Positions 21,645-30,185 of a stretch of DNA of 32,439 nt are shown piece after piece. A program made the position numbers and the translations under genes. Source of the DNA: a virus; the IMG/VR virus record IMGVR_UViG_3300037337_000046, positions 1-32,439 of that record. The stretch is one strand, 5' to 3'. Below the pieces are notes generated by a model. It was not told where the DNA came from. It made no database searches and worked only from the letters and a program-made list of their open reading frames with translations. Positions within the stretch are counted from its first letter, which is position 1, and each line of letters starts with the position of its first letter.

Positions 21645-22880
21645 ATGGCAGATATTAATTTTCCAAATGGCAATACTTACGCGGGTAAGCTCTATGCCGA
21701 ATTTCTTACACCCGCAATTCTAGCCCCAACGGGAATCGTAAACAGGGGTTTAGTAACGCCTGTAGAGTCAGTTAAAAACGTGGAGACGCTACGAGGCGTA
21801 AACCGTGTGATTGAATTGCAGACACCTAGCGCAAAGTTTGTCCCTCAAGGCGGTGACATTGAACTAAGCGAAAAGCAGTTGACCATGAAGGCTTATGAGG
21901 TCATGGATGAAATTGACGCGATCCAGTTGAGCAAAACTTGGGAGTCCGAACAGCAATTACCTGGTTCTTTCGAGGATTACAAATTGACTCCTCAGCTATA
22001 TAATTTCTTGCTGGATAGAATCTACGTTCCGCGTATGGCTATTGCTAACGAAGCTCTGTATATTCTAGGTAAGGCAGGCGTAAACAATACCCAAGTAGCT
22101 ACAGCTACTTTCTCAGGTGCTTACGTAGGTCTTTTAGGTGAGGCTAAAGCAGACGCAGGCGTCGCTAAAAAGTCTTTGCCAGCTAATTCAAAGTCCGCAA
22201 TTTCAGCTATTGCATCAGGTACAGCAGGTAATGCAACGGTAACGGTGGCAAGTGCTGCAAACATTATAGTAGGAGATCGTGTAACCTTAATTGGAACTAA
22301 CGGAAACCAGACAATCGGTGGCGCCACAATTTCAGGACAAGTAGTTACGGTAATCGAGATTACAGGTAATGTATTGACTATCGACGAGGTAGTAGTAGGA
22401 TCTACAGCGGCTAGTGCTGGAAATGCTTTTTTCATTAATCAGAACAATGTGCTAAGCGTTTTGACTTCTGTATACATGAGTATTCCGCAAAAGGTAAAGA
22501 AGCAGATTTCAAACACGGGTAACGGAAGAACAAAGATTCACGTTTCGGACAGAATTGCGGACGCTTACCGAGTTGCAAATGGTTTAATTGCGGGTGGAGC
22601 AGGAGCATTTACAAGAGACGTTTATTTCGATCAGACCGCTTTGATTGCTTATTTGGATATTGATTTGGCGGCTATGCCATACTGGGAAGACAACCTTTTG
22701 GCGGTGTTTAACCCCGGTAACGTATTCTTAGGTTTTGACTTATTGTCTGATGAGGTTTTCGCTCAGGTATTGTATTTGGGAGATGTCACAGGAGATCAGG
22801 TTTACAGAATCAAGAACCGAATGAAATCTGACATCACTTACAAGTACGCAGCGGAATTTTCTTTGTACCTACCAAAATAA
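21645..22880 (+). CDS. Major capsid protein, HK97-like fold, with inserted domain
   Basis: 411 residues following the protease/scaffold. The N-arm and E-loop region (FLTPAILAPTGIVNRGLVTP, about 26-45) and VPQGGDIELSEKQLTMKAYE fit an HK97-type capsid, and the C-terminus (DVTGDQVYRIKNRMKSDITY) is a typical end. Residues about 183-264 look like an inserted beta-rich domain (SGTAGNATVTVASAANIIVG, IGGATISGQVVTVIEITGNV), probably a surface decoration domain. It assembles the shell; its gene is followed by a strong hairpin and then the probable tail tube gene. Confidence 0.75.
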   Translation: MADINFPNGNTYAGKLYAEFLTPAILAPTGIVNRGLVTPVESVKNVETLRGVNRVIELQTPSAKFVPQGGDIELSEKQLTMKAYEVMDEIDAIQLSKTWESEQQLPGSFEDYKLTPQLYNFLLDRIYVPRMAIANEALYILGKAGVNNTQVATATFSGAYVGLLGEAKADAGVAKKSLPANSKSAISAIASGTAGNATVTVASAANIIVGDRVTLIGTNGNQTIGGATISGQVVTVIEITGNVLTIDEVVVGSTAASAGNAFFINQNNVLSVLTSVYMSIPQKVKKQISNTGNGRTKIHVSDRIADAYRVANGLIAGGAGAFTRDVYFDQTALIAYLDIDLAAMPYWEDNLLAVFNPGNVFLGFDLLSDEVFAQVLYLGDVTGDQVYRIKNRMKSDITYKYAAEFSLYLPK

Positions 22881-22883
22881 TTT

Positions 22884-22913
22884 AATTGGGCGACTGTAAA
22901 AGGTCGCCTAATT
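22884..22913 (+). terminator. Hairpin after the capsid gene (weak terminator or processing site)
   Basis: AATTGGGCGAC (22884-22894) pairs with GTCGCCTAATT (22903-22913) across an 8-base loop with one G-U pair. The following sequence is not a T-run (TCACAA), so termination may be partial. A hairpin here is a usual way to keep capsid mRNA stable and reduce downstream expression. Confidence 0.5.
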
Positions 22914-22936
22914 TCACAATTTAAAGAAATACAAAT

Positions 22937-23521
22937 ATGCCAGAAGTACAATGCAGCGTATTAACACGGTCAATAAATCCAGATTGTGCCGCAACCCGAA
23001 AGCCGGGCGGGCTTAACAAACGAATGTATATCGGTCTACTTTCGGACCTTACTGCGGTAACTTTTGGAACTGGAAATTTAGCATCAGCTTTTACCTTTGC
23101 GGCAGAAAAAGGATTTATTAAGGTCGTAGGTAAGAGAGAAAAGCATAATTCAGTTATGGCTCTGGAGGTTGGCGATAACTTTTCTTTGAGAAATCACGGA
23201 ATCAATTTGGTCATCTATTACAATGGTCCGCTTGAGCTAGAAGCTCTTGAGTCATTGATTGACGTAGAAGGAGCTTTTATCGTTGTAGAAACAAACAGCG
23301 GGGAGCTAGAATGTTGGGGTGTAAACAAAGGAGCTAACTTTGCAAATTTTGGCCTGAAAGCAAGTGCTATTGACGGAGGTTCCGGTACTGCGATTATAGA
23401 TAGTAATATCTATACGCTTGCAATGAATGGAAACCACGAAAATCTACAGCTTTATTTTAGGTCGACCGAAAGCTCTACGCTTGCGGAAGATATTGCAATC
23501 ATAGAAGCATTAGTAGTTTAA
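22937..23521 (+). CDS. Probable major tail tube (or head decoration) protein, 194 aa
   Basis: A compact beta-rich virion protein. Key parts: CAATRKPGGLNKRMYIGLLS (18-37), KHNSVMALEVGDNFSLRNHG (about 73-92), and FIVVETNSGELECWGVNKGA (about 114-133) followed by SAIDGGSGTA. The pattern 'GLNKRxYIG...FxVVETNSGExEcWG' is seen in proteins of Bacteroidetes phages annotated as tail tube or virion proteins. It lies between capsid and portal, where connector or decoration genes usually are, so the exact role is unsure. A terminator follows. Confidence 0.6.
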   Translation: MPEVQCSVLTRSINPDCAATRKPGGLNKRMYIGLLSDLTAVTFGTGNLASAFTFAAEKGFIKVVGKREKHNSVMALEVGDNFSLRNHGINLVIYYNGPLELEALESLIDVEGAFIVVETNSGELECWGVNKGANFANFGLKASAIDGGSGTAIIDSNIYTLAMNGNHENLQLYFRSTESSTLAEDIAIIEALVV

Positions 23522-23540
23522 TCAAAAATTAAAATTAAAG

Positions 23541-23573
23541 AGCCCTACTCGTTTTTCGGGCAGGGCTTTTTTC
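23541..23573 (+). terminator. Intrinsic terminator before the portal unit
   Basis: AGCCCT (23541-23546) and AGGGCT (23562-23567) pair around a 15-base loop, with six T following. It divides the capsid/tail-tube unit from the portal unit. A weak TATCTTAC at 23575-23582 might be the next -7 box. Confidence 0.75.
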
Positions 23574-23597
23574 ATATCTTACTTAAAATTAAAGGTT

Positions 23598-23792
23598 ATG
23601 CTGAAATTCAAACCAGAATACCAAAATAAAACTTTAGTCCTGTCAGATGGCACGCTAGTTAATTCAGATAATATCCAAGGTGAACACGTACAAAAGCGAT
23701 TGAAAGAAACTCCATTGGTCAGTGAATTTTTTGAATCTGTAAAATCAGAAGCCAAAGAACCTTTAAAAGTTGCAAGAAAAAAAACTAAATGA
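23598..23792 (+). CDS. Small hypothetical protein, 64 aa
   Basis: Begins MLKFKPEYQNKTLVLSDGTL and ends with a basic Lys-rich tail (VARKKTK). It has a beta hairpin (KTLVLSDGTLVNSD) and an amphipathic helix (VSEFFESVKSEA). It overlaps the portal gene by 4 bases. Its position directly before the portal suggests a portal assembly or head-joining protein, which is inference from order. No known motif. Confidence 0.65.
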   Translation: MLKFKPEYQNKTLVLSDGTLVNSDNIQGEHVQKRLKETPLVSEFFESVKSEAKEPLKVARKKTK

Positions 23793-25336
23793 GCAAGTCT
23801 AGGAATGTAAGGCAGGCACAACGGATTATAAATATGCAGGCTCCTTCAGCTAGTGCCAAGGGCGAAACCATATTCAAAACCCTGTCCGATCTAAAAACAA
23901 AGGTAGCTAGATCAATTAAAAATGCCGTTGCTGTTATTGTAAAGAATCAAGCAAATGATTACTATTTTTTTGGTGAACTTGATAATTTGCCAAATGCGAT
24001 AATTGCAACGGTAGACAATTCAGGAACCGCAACCGCTTGCGTAAATAGGTTGCAGCAATTCATAAAGGCAGACGGTTTTATCCTAGAAGGTATGGATGAA
24101 ATTAAAGCTAACAAGTACCAAAGTTTAGCCGGGTTAGTAGACGACTTGAGTACAAATGTGTCCTATTTTCAGGGCTTGGCACTTAGATTGGTTTTTAACA
24201 ATCTTGGTCAGGTTGCAAAAGTTTACTGTATTCCTATTTCTACTTTGCGACGAAAAAACAACGGCTTTGAATATAATCCGCTTATGGGAGAGCTGGGGAA
24301 GTTTGAAAAAGATACTAGATTTTACCCCGAATACGATCCTGAAAGAACACCTATAGAACGCGCTCAAATTATAGCTGAACAAATCGATTTGTATAAAGAG
24401 CAGTTGGGCGAGATCCTATACGTATTCAAGAAAGGTTTAGGCAGGTATTACGACAAATATCCAATACCTCCATTTTACGCATCTATTGAGGATGTGGTTT
24501 CTGATGGTAAGATCAGCCGCTTAGACCTTAGAAATATTGCGCAAGGATTTAGAACCCCGGTTGTGATTTCCACAGGTCCGATTGACGATCAAAACAAAGA
24601 TGAGGACGACAAGACCGCGCAGGATTATTTTGATGAGGCACTAGAAAGTTTCACGGGCGAAGACGCAAGCCCGATTTTGCACCTAAAGGGCAGCACCGAG
24701 GAATTTAAACCTACGGTTACTACAATTAACGTAGCTGAAATACTAGACCAGACAGACCGCGCAAGCGATCGGATAGCCAAACGGGTAGCTAGAATAATGA
24801 GCGTACCAGCCATTTTAGTCGGTCTTGGCGAAGGTGCAAAACTGGGAGATACCAACGAAATAAAAAATCAAATGGCACTCTTTTCACTTTCGGTATTTGG
24901 TCTTCAGGATATGATTAAGCAGGCATTTGATATGCTCAAACCGATATTGGCTTTGGAAGGCATGCCAGCCAATCCAGACTTTACACTAAGCACGCTCAAG
25001 CCTTTTGACTTCATACCTGACGCAGTAATTGCAGGACTGACAATAGACGAGCAGAAAGAACTGTTTGAGATTGACTTAAAAAGTAGTCTTCCGGTAACTT
25101 TTCCTTTGCCAGGTGCAGCACCTGAATTGGCAGCACAAGAACAGAATAACGCCTTTGCAAACTTGACAGGTCGTCAACTGCAAAATATACAGCGCATAGT
25201 TCGCAAGTTTAACAAGGACGAATTAACCTACGATCAAGCCGCACTTATGTTAATGCAGGGGTTCAACATGAAGGATATTGACGCGGCGATTTGGCTAATA
25301 ACTAAAGACGAAGAGGAGGAGAACTATGGCGGATAG
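23789..25336 (+). CDS. Portal protein, PBSX type
   Basis: 515 residues, starting MSKSRNVRQAQRIINMQAPS. The portal core motif is around residues 105-140 (ANKYQSLAGLVDDLSTNVSY), with VYCIPISTLRRKNNGFEYNP a little later and YDKYPIPPFYASIEDV (about 228-243). The C-terminal half has the helices NVAEILDQTDRASDRIAKRV and VPAILVGLGEGAKLGDTNEI, then a flexible tail. It forms the ring through which DNA enters and leaves. In most phages it lies next to TerL; here it is after the capsid and tail genes. It overlaps the next gene by 11 bases. Confidence 0.85.
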   Translation: MSKSRNVRQAQRIINMQAPSASAKGETIFKTLSDLKTKVARSIKNAVAVIVKNQANDYYFFGELDNLPNAIIATVDNSGTATACVNRLQQFIKADGFILEGMDEIKANKYQSLAGLVDDLSTNVSYFQGLALRLVFNNLGQVAKVYCIPISTLRRKNNGFEYNPLMGELGKFEKDTRFYPEYDPERTPIERAQIIAEQIDLYKEQLGEILYVFKKGLGRYYDKYPIPPFYASIEDVVSDGKISRLDLRNIAQGFRTPVVISTGPIDDQNKDEDDKTAQDYFDEALESFTGEDASPILHLKGSTEEFKPTVTTINVAEILDQTDRASDRIAKRVARIMSVPAILVGLGEGAKLGDTNEIKNQMALFSLSVFGLQDMIKQAFDMLKPILALEGMPANPDFTLSTLKPFDFIPDAVIAGLTIDEQKELFEIDLKSSLPVTFPLPGAAPELAAQEQNNAFANLTGRQLQNIQRIVRKFNKDELTYDQAALMLMQGFNMKDIDAAIWLITKDEEEENYGG

Positions 25337-25877
25337 ACTATTAATATGCAAAGAAGATTTTACGGGGGCGAACCTTGTCAAGTTTTCGCAGAACATAGCT
25401 GAAGATCAGCTAAAACTATACATACAGGCAGCTCAGGAATACGACTTAGAACCGAGATTGGGCGAAGATCTTTACAACGATATTTTACGAGCTGATTTGG
25501 CATTTCCTTTGCGTTCTGAGCTTCTTACTTTTATTGAAAAGAAAGTTAAGCGGTATTTAGTTTTGATTTCTTATCGTAGGTTTATAAGTGCGCACGGACT
25601 TAACATTACGCAGTTTGGGTTGACAAAAACAGCGGACCCACAGGGAACATTTAATCAAGCCGAGTCACAGGAACGGGCAATAATTACGCGCCAAATTGAC
25701 GCAGACGCAAATGTAGCACTTTTAAAAATGACCTCCACAGCGTTTATTTTTGATGGGATCAGCTATGTAAAAGAATTAAAAGCTGGTCACGTAAGCACGG
25801 CAATACGCGCACCAAAGCGAAGAAATAAAGACTTTGGTTTTCCTAGTAGTATTTACGAAAACATAATCGACAAATAA
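25326..25877 (+). CDS. Head-tail connector (gp6-like / DUF6712-like), 183 aa
   Basis: Starts MADRLLICKEDFTGANLVKF, inside the end of the portal gene. A helix-rich N-terminal half follows with PRLGEDLYNDILRADLAFPL (about 42-61) and KKVKRYLVLISYRRFISAHG (about 74-93), then a long helix and a basic C-terminus (APKRRNKDFGFPSSIYENII). The layout matches connector proteins placed after the portal in Bacteroidetes phages. It would seal the portal and make the docking surface for the tail. Confidence 0.6.
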   Translation: MADRLLICKEDFTGANLVKFSQNIAEDQLKLYIQAAQEYDLEPRLGEDLYNDILRADLAFPLRSELLTFIEKKVKRYLVLISYRRFISAHGLNITQFGLTKTADPQGTFNQAESQERAIITRQIDADANVALLKMTSTAFIFDGISYVKELKAGHVSTAIRAPKRRNKDFGFPSSIYENIIDK

Positions 25878-25879
25878 TA

Positions 25880-27610
25880 ATGGCACTAACTAAAGCACAA
25901 CTCGAAGCCCTAAAAAATTCACTCCTAGCGAGTCAGCAGCCTATTATTGCATCTAAACATCGAGAATTAATTCAGAACGTTATTAATGAAATGTATGACG
26001 CCCAAAGTAGGGGCAATCTACTTGCAGGTGTACAGCAAAATGGAACAACTACAACGGGCGACACGCTTCTATTAATTCGTTCGGGTCAAATTTTCTTAGT
26101 TCCCACTTCGCTATTTGGCGGTGTCGGAACGCTTACGGGGCTTAGCGATGTAGTTATAATTGACGAGGAAGGAGATGAGGTTCTAATGTATAAGGCGGTT
26201 GATGGGGTTTGGAAAAATGTTTCGTTAGATGATATTTTAGGAAGGCAAAATTTTCAAGCGGTTACAGAAAGAGGATTTACTACTACAGTTCCATCACTTA
26301 ACATTGGGCAAAGTGCTGGTGCTTCAGATGTTAATTTAAATTTGGGTCAAGCGCGTACTGCAGATGGAAATTCATTTATTGATTTCCATTCAGCCTCTGG
26401 TGGTGCTGATTTCGATTTTAGAATAATTAAATTTAGTGGTGCTGGAGCACTGGCAGAAATTAGAAATGTTGCAGGTCCAATTCAAATTATAACGCAGACA
26501 GAAAGTAATATTAATTTTGCTACATCTGGTGTATCAAGATTAATAATTCACGCTGGAACTGGAAATGTTTCGATTGGAAGTCCTACTGATGTAGGAGCAA
26601 AATTATTTGTAAATGGTAACATACGGATGGATGGAACAGACTTTTTATCCTCAGCTATACATATAAGATTTCTTACTCCTGCTGGATCTGCTTTACCTAT
26701 ATCCACTAATAATTTACTGGTAAGTAATAATTATGCTCACAGAAGCAGGGTTCCTACAAATGGAATGTACGTACTAGGAGATATTCTTACTGATGGCAGA
26801 ATTGGAGTCGGAACTTTAACGCCAGTTTCATTTTTGCATGTCAAAACTCCTGCTCCTTATGGGTATATAAACTCAGATAACAATTCAAATACAGGGGGCG
26901 GAATATTTGTCTCCAGTCAAAATGGGGCGCAAAAAGCGTCTTTTGGAGTAAGTGGGTATATAGCAGAAGACACCTCAAGTGATGCATTTATTGGGGCTGG
27001 TAATGAAAACGGCATAAGATTTTATAGAGGAACAGTTGAAACCGCTAGAATAAATTCCGCTGGGCGTTTAGGGATTAATTCCGTAAATCCTCTAGCGTTA
27101 ATACACGTAATTAGCCCTCAAACTGATTTTACATCTAGATTTGAAAACTTATCTTCTAATCCGTTTGGCATTTCTGTAACCTATAATTCTTCTCCAAACA
27201 GCCAATTCAACCAGCCTTTTTGGTTTCGGGATAGTGGGCTTGTTCGTTTTGAGGTAAGGTCTAACGGAGGTATTGCTAACTTCTCTGCAAACAACGTAAA
27301 TCTATCAGATAAAAGAGTCAAAAAAGAAATCAAAAAGGCATCCTCAGTTTGGCGCCAAATAAAAGAAATCGAAGTAGTAGACTTCAAATACAAAGATCAA
27401 ACTCATGATGACTTTAATTTAGGTGTAATTGCTCAACAAGTCTTGTCCGTAGCCCCGAGGTTTGTTGATGTTGATGGATTCGGCAAAACCCCTAAAAACA
27501 GCATTCCACTGATGTCTGTGTATGATACGGATCTGCAATATGCGGCCTTGAAAGCATTACAGGAAGCAATGAATAGAATAGAGAGATTAGAAAACCAAAC
27601 AAAAGAATGA
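25880..27610 (+). CDS. Tail fibre or tailspike with S74 intramolecular chaperone, 576 aa
   Basis: N-terminal helical attachment part (1-75), then a beta-helical body carrying repeated 'GxIGIG-x-P...LHV' units (SAGRLGINSVNPLALIHV; DGRIGVGTLTPVSFLHV). The C-terminal 100 residues form a Peptidase_S74 chaperone: Ser476 and Lys481 in LSDKRVKKEI (the self-cleavage dyad), GVIAQQVLSVAP, and a final helix (ALKALQEAMNRIERLENQ) for trimerisation. Such fibres trimerise with the chaperone, which then cuts itself off. It would recognise the host surface. It is the first gene of the host-adhesion group. Confidence 0.85.
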   Translation: MALTKAQLEALKNSLLASQQPIIASKHRELIQNVINEMYDAQSRGNLLAGVQQNGTTTTGDTLLLIRSGQIFLVPTSLFGGVGTLTGLSDVVIIDEEGDEVLMYKAVDGVWKNVSLDDILGRQNFQAVTERGFTTTVPSLNIGQSAGASDVNLNLGQARTADGNSFIDFHSASGGADFDFRIIKFSGAGALAEIRNVAGPIQIITQTESNINFATSGVSRLIIHAGTGNVSIGSPTDVGAKLFVNGNIRMDGTDFLSSAIHIRFLTPAGSALPISTNNLLVSNNYAHRSRVPTNGMYVLGDILTDGRIGVGTLTPVSFLHVKTPAPYGYINSDNNSNTGGGIFVSSQNGAQKASFGVSGYIAEDTSSDAFIGAGNENGIRFYRGTVETARINSAGRLGINSVNPLALIHVISPQTDFTSRFENLSSNPFGISVTYNSSPNSQFNQPFWFRDSGLVRFEVRSNGGIANFSANNVNLSDKRVKKEIKKASSVWRQIKEIEVVDFKYKDQTHDDFNLGVIAQQVLSVAPRFVDVDGFGKTPKNSIPLMSVYDTDLQYAALKALQEAMNRIERLENQTKE

Positions 27611-27978
27611 AAACAAACGACATAGGAATAGTAAATATTCAGCTCAGGCGAGGAAACAATAAGGCTATAACCCTTACGTTTTTTGATGTGGCAGCGGACA
27701 ACAGCCAAACGCCAAAGGACTTACGGCTATACAATGCGATCAGAATGGACATAAAAAAGACGACTGACATTAATAGTCCTGTTATCGAATCTTTTGCAAT
27801 CGGTACTGGGTTAGCAATTATAGGAGAAGATTTTAATATTCTCGAAATTACGTTTGCCCGTGAATTTATTGAGGTCAACGATATTCAGTACGTGTATGAC
27901 ATTCTTTTTAGGAAAGATCAGGACTTTGCCAATTTGATAGGTGGACTCATAAATATTAATAATACCGTTACGATATGA
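27607..27978 (+). CDS. Baseplate-upper-like small protein, 123 aa
   Basis: Begins MKTNDIGIVNIQLRRGNNKA and includes ITLTFFDVAADNSQTPKDLR, a pattern of the BppU-type N-terminal domain (a 'LRRGDxxxLTFxxxD...DLxxYxxIRMxIRK' beta-sandwich; here AIRMDIKK). The rest is beta-rich (FNILEITFAREFIEVNDIQY and YVYDILFRKDQDF). It probably attaches fibres to the baseplate. It is coupled by 4-base overlaps to the fibre genes on both sides. Confidence 0.65.
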   Translation: MKTNDIGIVNIQLRRGNNKAITLTFFDVAADNSQTPKDLRLYNAIRMDIKKTTDINSPVIESFAIGTGLAIIGEDFNILEITFAREFIEVNDIQYVYDILFRKDQDFANLIGGLININNTVTI

Positions 27979-29060
27979 GCGTAAAAGTAATTAAGTCAGA
28001 AACTACAGAATATAGAATACTTGTCAAAGCAGGCGACGAAGAACTAGCAAGGCAAGCAGCTGTAAAAGCTGCAATCAGTGCCGAGGCGGCTAGGCTTTTG
28101 GCTATTGCAGCTGAAGACTCTGAGCAGGTGGCTACTGAAAAAGCAGATCAAACTGTGGAGGATGCAGCGTCGGCGCTTGCATCAAAACAGGATGCTGAAA
28201 GTGCAGCTACGGCTTCGGAGGGCTTTGCTACAGCTTCTGGAGAATTTGCTACCGATTCCAACGCAGCTAGACTATTAAGCGAGGCAGCGAAAGTAATCGC
28301 TACTCAACAAGCTACTATATCGACTGACAAAGCGGGTCAATCGGCTGCGAGTGCTGCTGCTGCGGAGGCTGCAAAGAATCTCTCAGTATCGGCAAAAGAT
28401 ACAGCTATCTCAAAAGCCTCTGAGGCTAATTCTTCATCCATAACCGCAACAAATCAAGCGGGAACATCAACGGCCAAAGCGGTTGAATCGGCTCAATCGG
28501 CGGCTCAATCACTTTTGTCTAGAAATGAAGCAGCTGCAATATTGGCTAACACGCTTACAGGGGGGGCGGTTGCGGGTCAGGTTCCTTTTTGGAACGGCCC
28601 TAAAAATCTGATTGGTGATGCCGGTTTTGTTTGGGATAATGTTAATAAGAGGTTGGGTATTGGGGCTACTCCTACGCAAAAACTACACGTTAATGGAAAT
28701 ATTATTTGTTCCGTTTTATCTTTAGATGACAATATTAATGTAGGACTTTACACCCCATTGAATAACATTTCTCTTGGCATATTTACAAATGCCGTTGAAA
28801 GAGCTAGATTTACGGATGTGGGATTAATGATAGGTTCGCCTAGTTTACCAACTCAACGACTTGATGTGAATGGTAGAATCAGAGTAAGATTAATTGACAA
28901 CGCAATAGGTCCCTTCGCCACATATTCAGCTACAGGCGTACTTCAACAAAGAACACGACTTGAAGCGGCAAGAGATATATTAACATCCTTACCAACATAC
29001 AACGCAGCAATATTTCAAACACTAACCCATAATGCAAGTGGTGAAATTGCATGGACTTAA
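27975..29060 (+). CDS. Second tail fibre with Ala-rich coiled coil, 361 aa
   Basis: Residues about 25-195 are an extreme Ala/Ser/Thr-rich heptad array (KAAISAEAARLLAIAAEDSE; KAGQSAASAAAAEAAKNLSV), a trimeric coiled-coil stalk. A beta-helical C-terminus follows with two 'GIG/IGSP...LxVNGxI' units (LGIGATPTQKLHVNGNI; GSPSLPTQRLDVNGRI) like those in the 25880 fibre. It lacks the S74 chaperone. It is probably a side fibre or a partner of the first fibre, sharing modular repeats with it. It overlaps the preceding gene by 4 bases. Confidence 0.75.
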   Translation: MSVKVIKSETTEYRILVKAGDEELARQAAVKAAISAEAARLLAIAAEDSEQVATEKADQTVEDAASALASKQDAESAATASEGFATASGEFATDSNAARLLSEAAKVIATQQATISTDKAGQSAASAAAAEAAKNLSVSAKDTAISKASEANSSSITATNQAGTSTAKAVESAQSAAQSLLSRNEAAAILANTLTGGAVAGQVPFWNGPKNLIGDAGFVWDNVNKRLGIGATPTQKLHVNGNIICSVLSLDDNINVGLYTPLNNISLGIFTNAVERARFTDVGLMIGSPSLPTQRLDVNGRIRVRLIDNAIGPFATYSATGVLQQRTRLEAARDILTSLPTYNAAIFQTLTHNASGEIAWT

Positions 29061-29064
29061 AAAT

Positions 29065-29505
29065 ATGGAAAAGATAAAAATAGTAATCAAAGACCACCCA
29101 ACACTTGGATTGAATCGGGCAGTACAATTTGAAGGCATTGAGTACCTTTCATACACACTATCAGAAGCAAAATTAATATGGCATGAGCGATTCTTGGATG
29201 AATCAGGTGAGATCATGCAAGATGACACGATTCCAATCAGACGGATAGTTAGCTACATCAGCAACGAGAACAAGGTAACTGCTAAAGGAATAATGATTAT
29301 TCCCGAAAATGTGATGGCCATGAATCCTATTGGTGTAGACGAATCACAAGAAGATTATAAACTAAGAATCGAGCAGGTAACAGCACTTCTTCTTGAAAAT
29401 GCCATACCTGAATTTGACTTTTGGATGGGTGTAGTTAACTGGAACGATATAGTAACTCAAGCAGCCACCTTATTAGAATCATTTAACAGATTTGACAGAC
29501 CATGA
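29065..29505 (+). CDS. Hypothetical protein, 146 aa
   Basis: I start at ATG 29065, just after the fibre stop; an earlier in-frame ATG at 29032 would lie within the fibre gene. The product begins MEKIKIVIKDHPTLGLNRAV and has a beta-rich first half (IEYLSYTLSEAKLIWHERFL), then a helix-rich end (VTALLLENAIPEFDFWMGVV). No signal or membrane segment. It may be a fibre assembly factor, given the position between fibres and lysis genes. It overlaps the next small gene by 4 bases. Confidence 0.65.
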   Translation: MEKIKIVIKDHPTLGLNRAVQFEGIEYLSYTLSEAKLIWHERFLDESGEIMQDDTIPIRRIVSYISNENKVTAKGIMIIPENVMAMNPIGVDESQEDYKLRIEQVTALLLENAIPEFDFWMGVVNWNDIVTQAATLLESFNRFDRP

Positions 29506-29645
29506 CAGATAGAAAAATAGTTTTAAACGAATTGCAAATACAAAAACTAGAAACATTTTTGTATGAACTGCCTATGAAGTACGCTCAACCAATTATTAAT
29601 ATGCTAGTTGAGGGCATTCAATCCGACTCCGTAAAAGTTGAATAG
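29502..29645 (+). CDS. Small hypothetical protein, 47 aa
   Basis: Open frame from ATG 29502, overlapping the preceding stop by 4 bases (ATGA), to TAG at 29643-29645. The product MTDRKIVLNELQIQKLETFL then YELPMKYAQPIINMLVEGIQ looks helical, with two amphipathic helices. The coupling and sensible composition support a real gene. It sits between a fibre-associated gene and the holin; its role is unknown. Confidence 0.6.
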   Translation: MTDRKIVLNELQIQKLETFLYELPMKYAQPIINMLVEGIQSDSVKVE

Positions 29646-29699
29646 CAAATGACCGAGTAACAAAAAGATCAATTTTTCATTGAGGTAAAAAAGATATAA

Positions 29700-30185
29700 A
29701 TGCAATTTGATAAACTAACAGATCCAATTGACTACACGGAAGAAAACTTCATAGGTACAAAAGTATTGCTCATAACTAGTATGTCTTTTTTAGGGATAAG
29801 TTACGGGTTAATTTTGCTACTATGGTTTTTCATGGTATTTGATACGTTGCTGGGACTAATCGCTTCAGTCGTAATAAATGGATGGCAGTCACTGACTAAA
29901 ACCCGATTTTGGGCGGGCATACTTACGAAAATTTCAATCCTTTTCATTCCTCTGAGCTTGGCAATTACAGGAGCCTTGGCAGGGTTTAATCTCAACATTT
30001 TTGTTTTTAGTTCGATTTATGTTCTAATTGCAAATGATGCAATTAGCTGTTTCACAAACTTGCTTTCAATAAAAACCAAGAAACGCTACATTAACAGGGA
30101 TCTAGTCGAGATCCTAATCAATGCCCTACGAAGCAGCATCTACAAATTTGCTGAAGGGATCATTACAAAAATAAAAAAAGATTAA
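29700..30185 (+). CDS. Phage holin, toxin-secretion/phage-lysis type
   Basis: 161 residues with three hydrophobic segments: VLLITSMSFLGISYGLILLL (about 22-41), running on into WFFMVFDTLLGLIASVVING (42-61), and SILFIPLSLAITGALAGFNL (about 80-99), with NIFVFSSIYVLIANDAISCF (100-119). The WFFMVFDTLLG motif is the usual mark of the phage_holin_4 family. The C-terminal 40 residues are basic and cytoplasmic. It would open the inner membrane to release the endolysin. It is followed with one base of overlap by the phosphoesterase gene, then the endolysin. Confidence 0.8.
   Translation: MQFDKLTDPIDYTEENFIGTKVLLITSMSFLGISYGLILLLWFFMVFDTLLGLIASVVINGWQSLTKTRFWAGILTKISILFIPLSLAITGALAGFNLNIFVFSSIYVLIANDAISCFTNLLSIKTKKRYINRDLVEILINALRSSIYKFAEGIITKIKKD

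Noticed and set aside
22121-22435. 104-codon open frame on the - strand
   Set aside because: It is antisense to the repetitive insert in the capsid gene; a Val/Thr/Pro-rich shadow with no start region.
24134-24382. Open frames of 66 and 82 codons on both strands inside the portal gene
   Set aside because: The portal frame runs through the region without interruption and has clear family features; these are shadows.
28078-28278. 66-codon Leu/Arg-rich + strand frame
   Set aside because: It is an out-of-frame reading of the Ala-rich repeat in the second fibre.
28060-28550. DNA tandem repeat or CRISPR-like array
   Set aside because: The periodicity is at the protein level (Ala-rich heptads in a coiled coil); there are no equal-length repeats with unique spacers.
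29032-29064. Upstream start for the 29065 gene
   Set aside because: It lies within the end of the second fibre gene; the ATG right after the fibre stop gives a natural junction.
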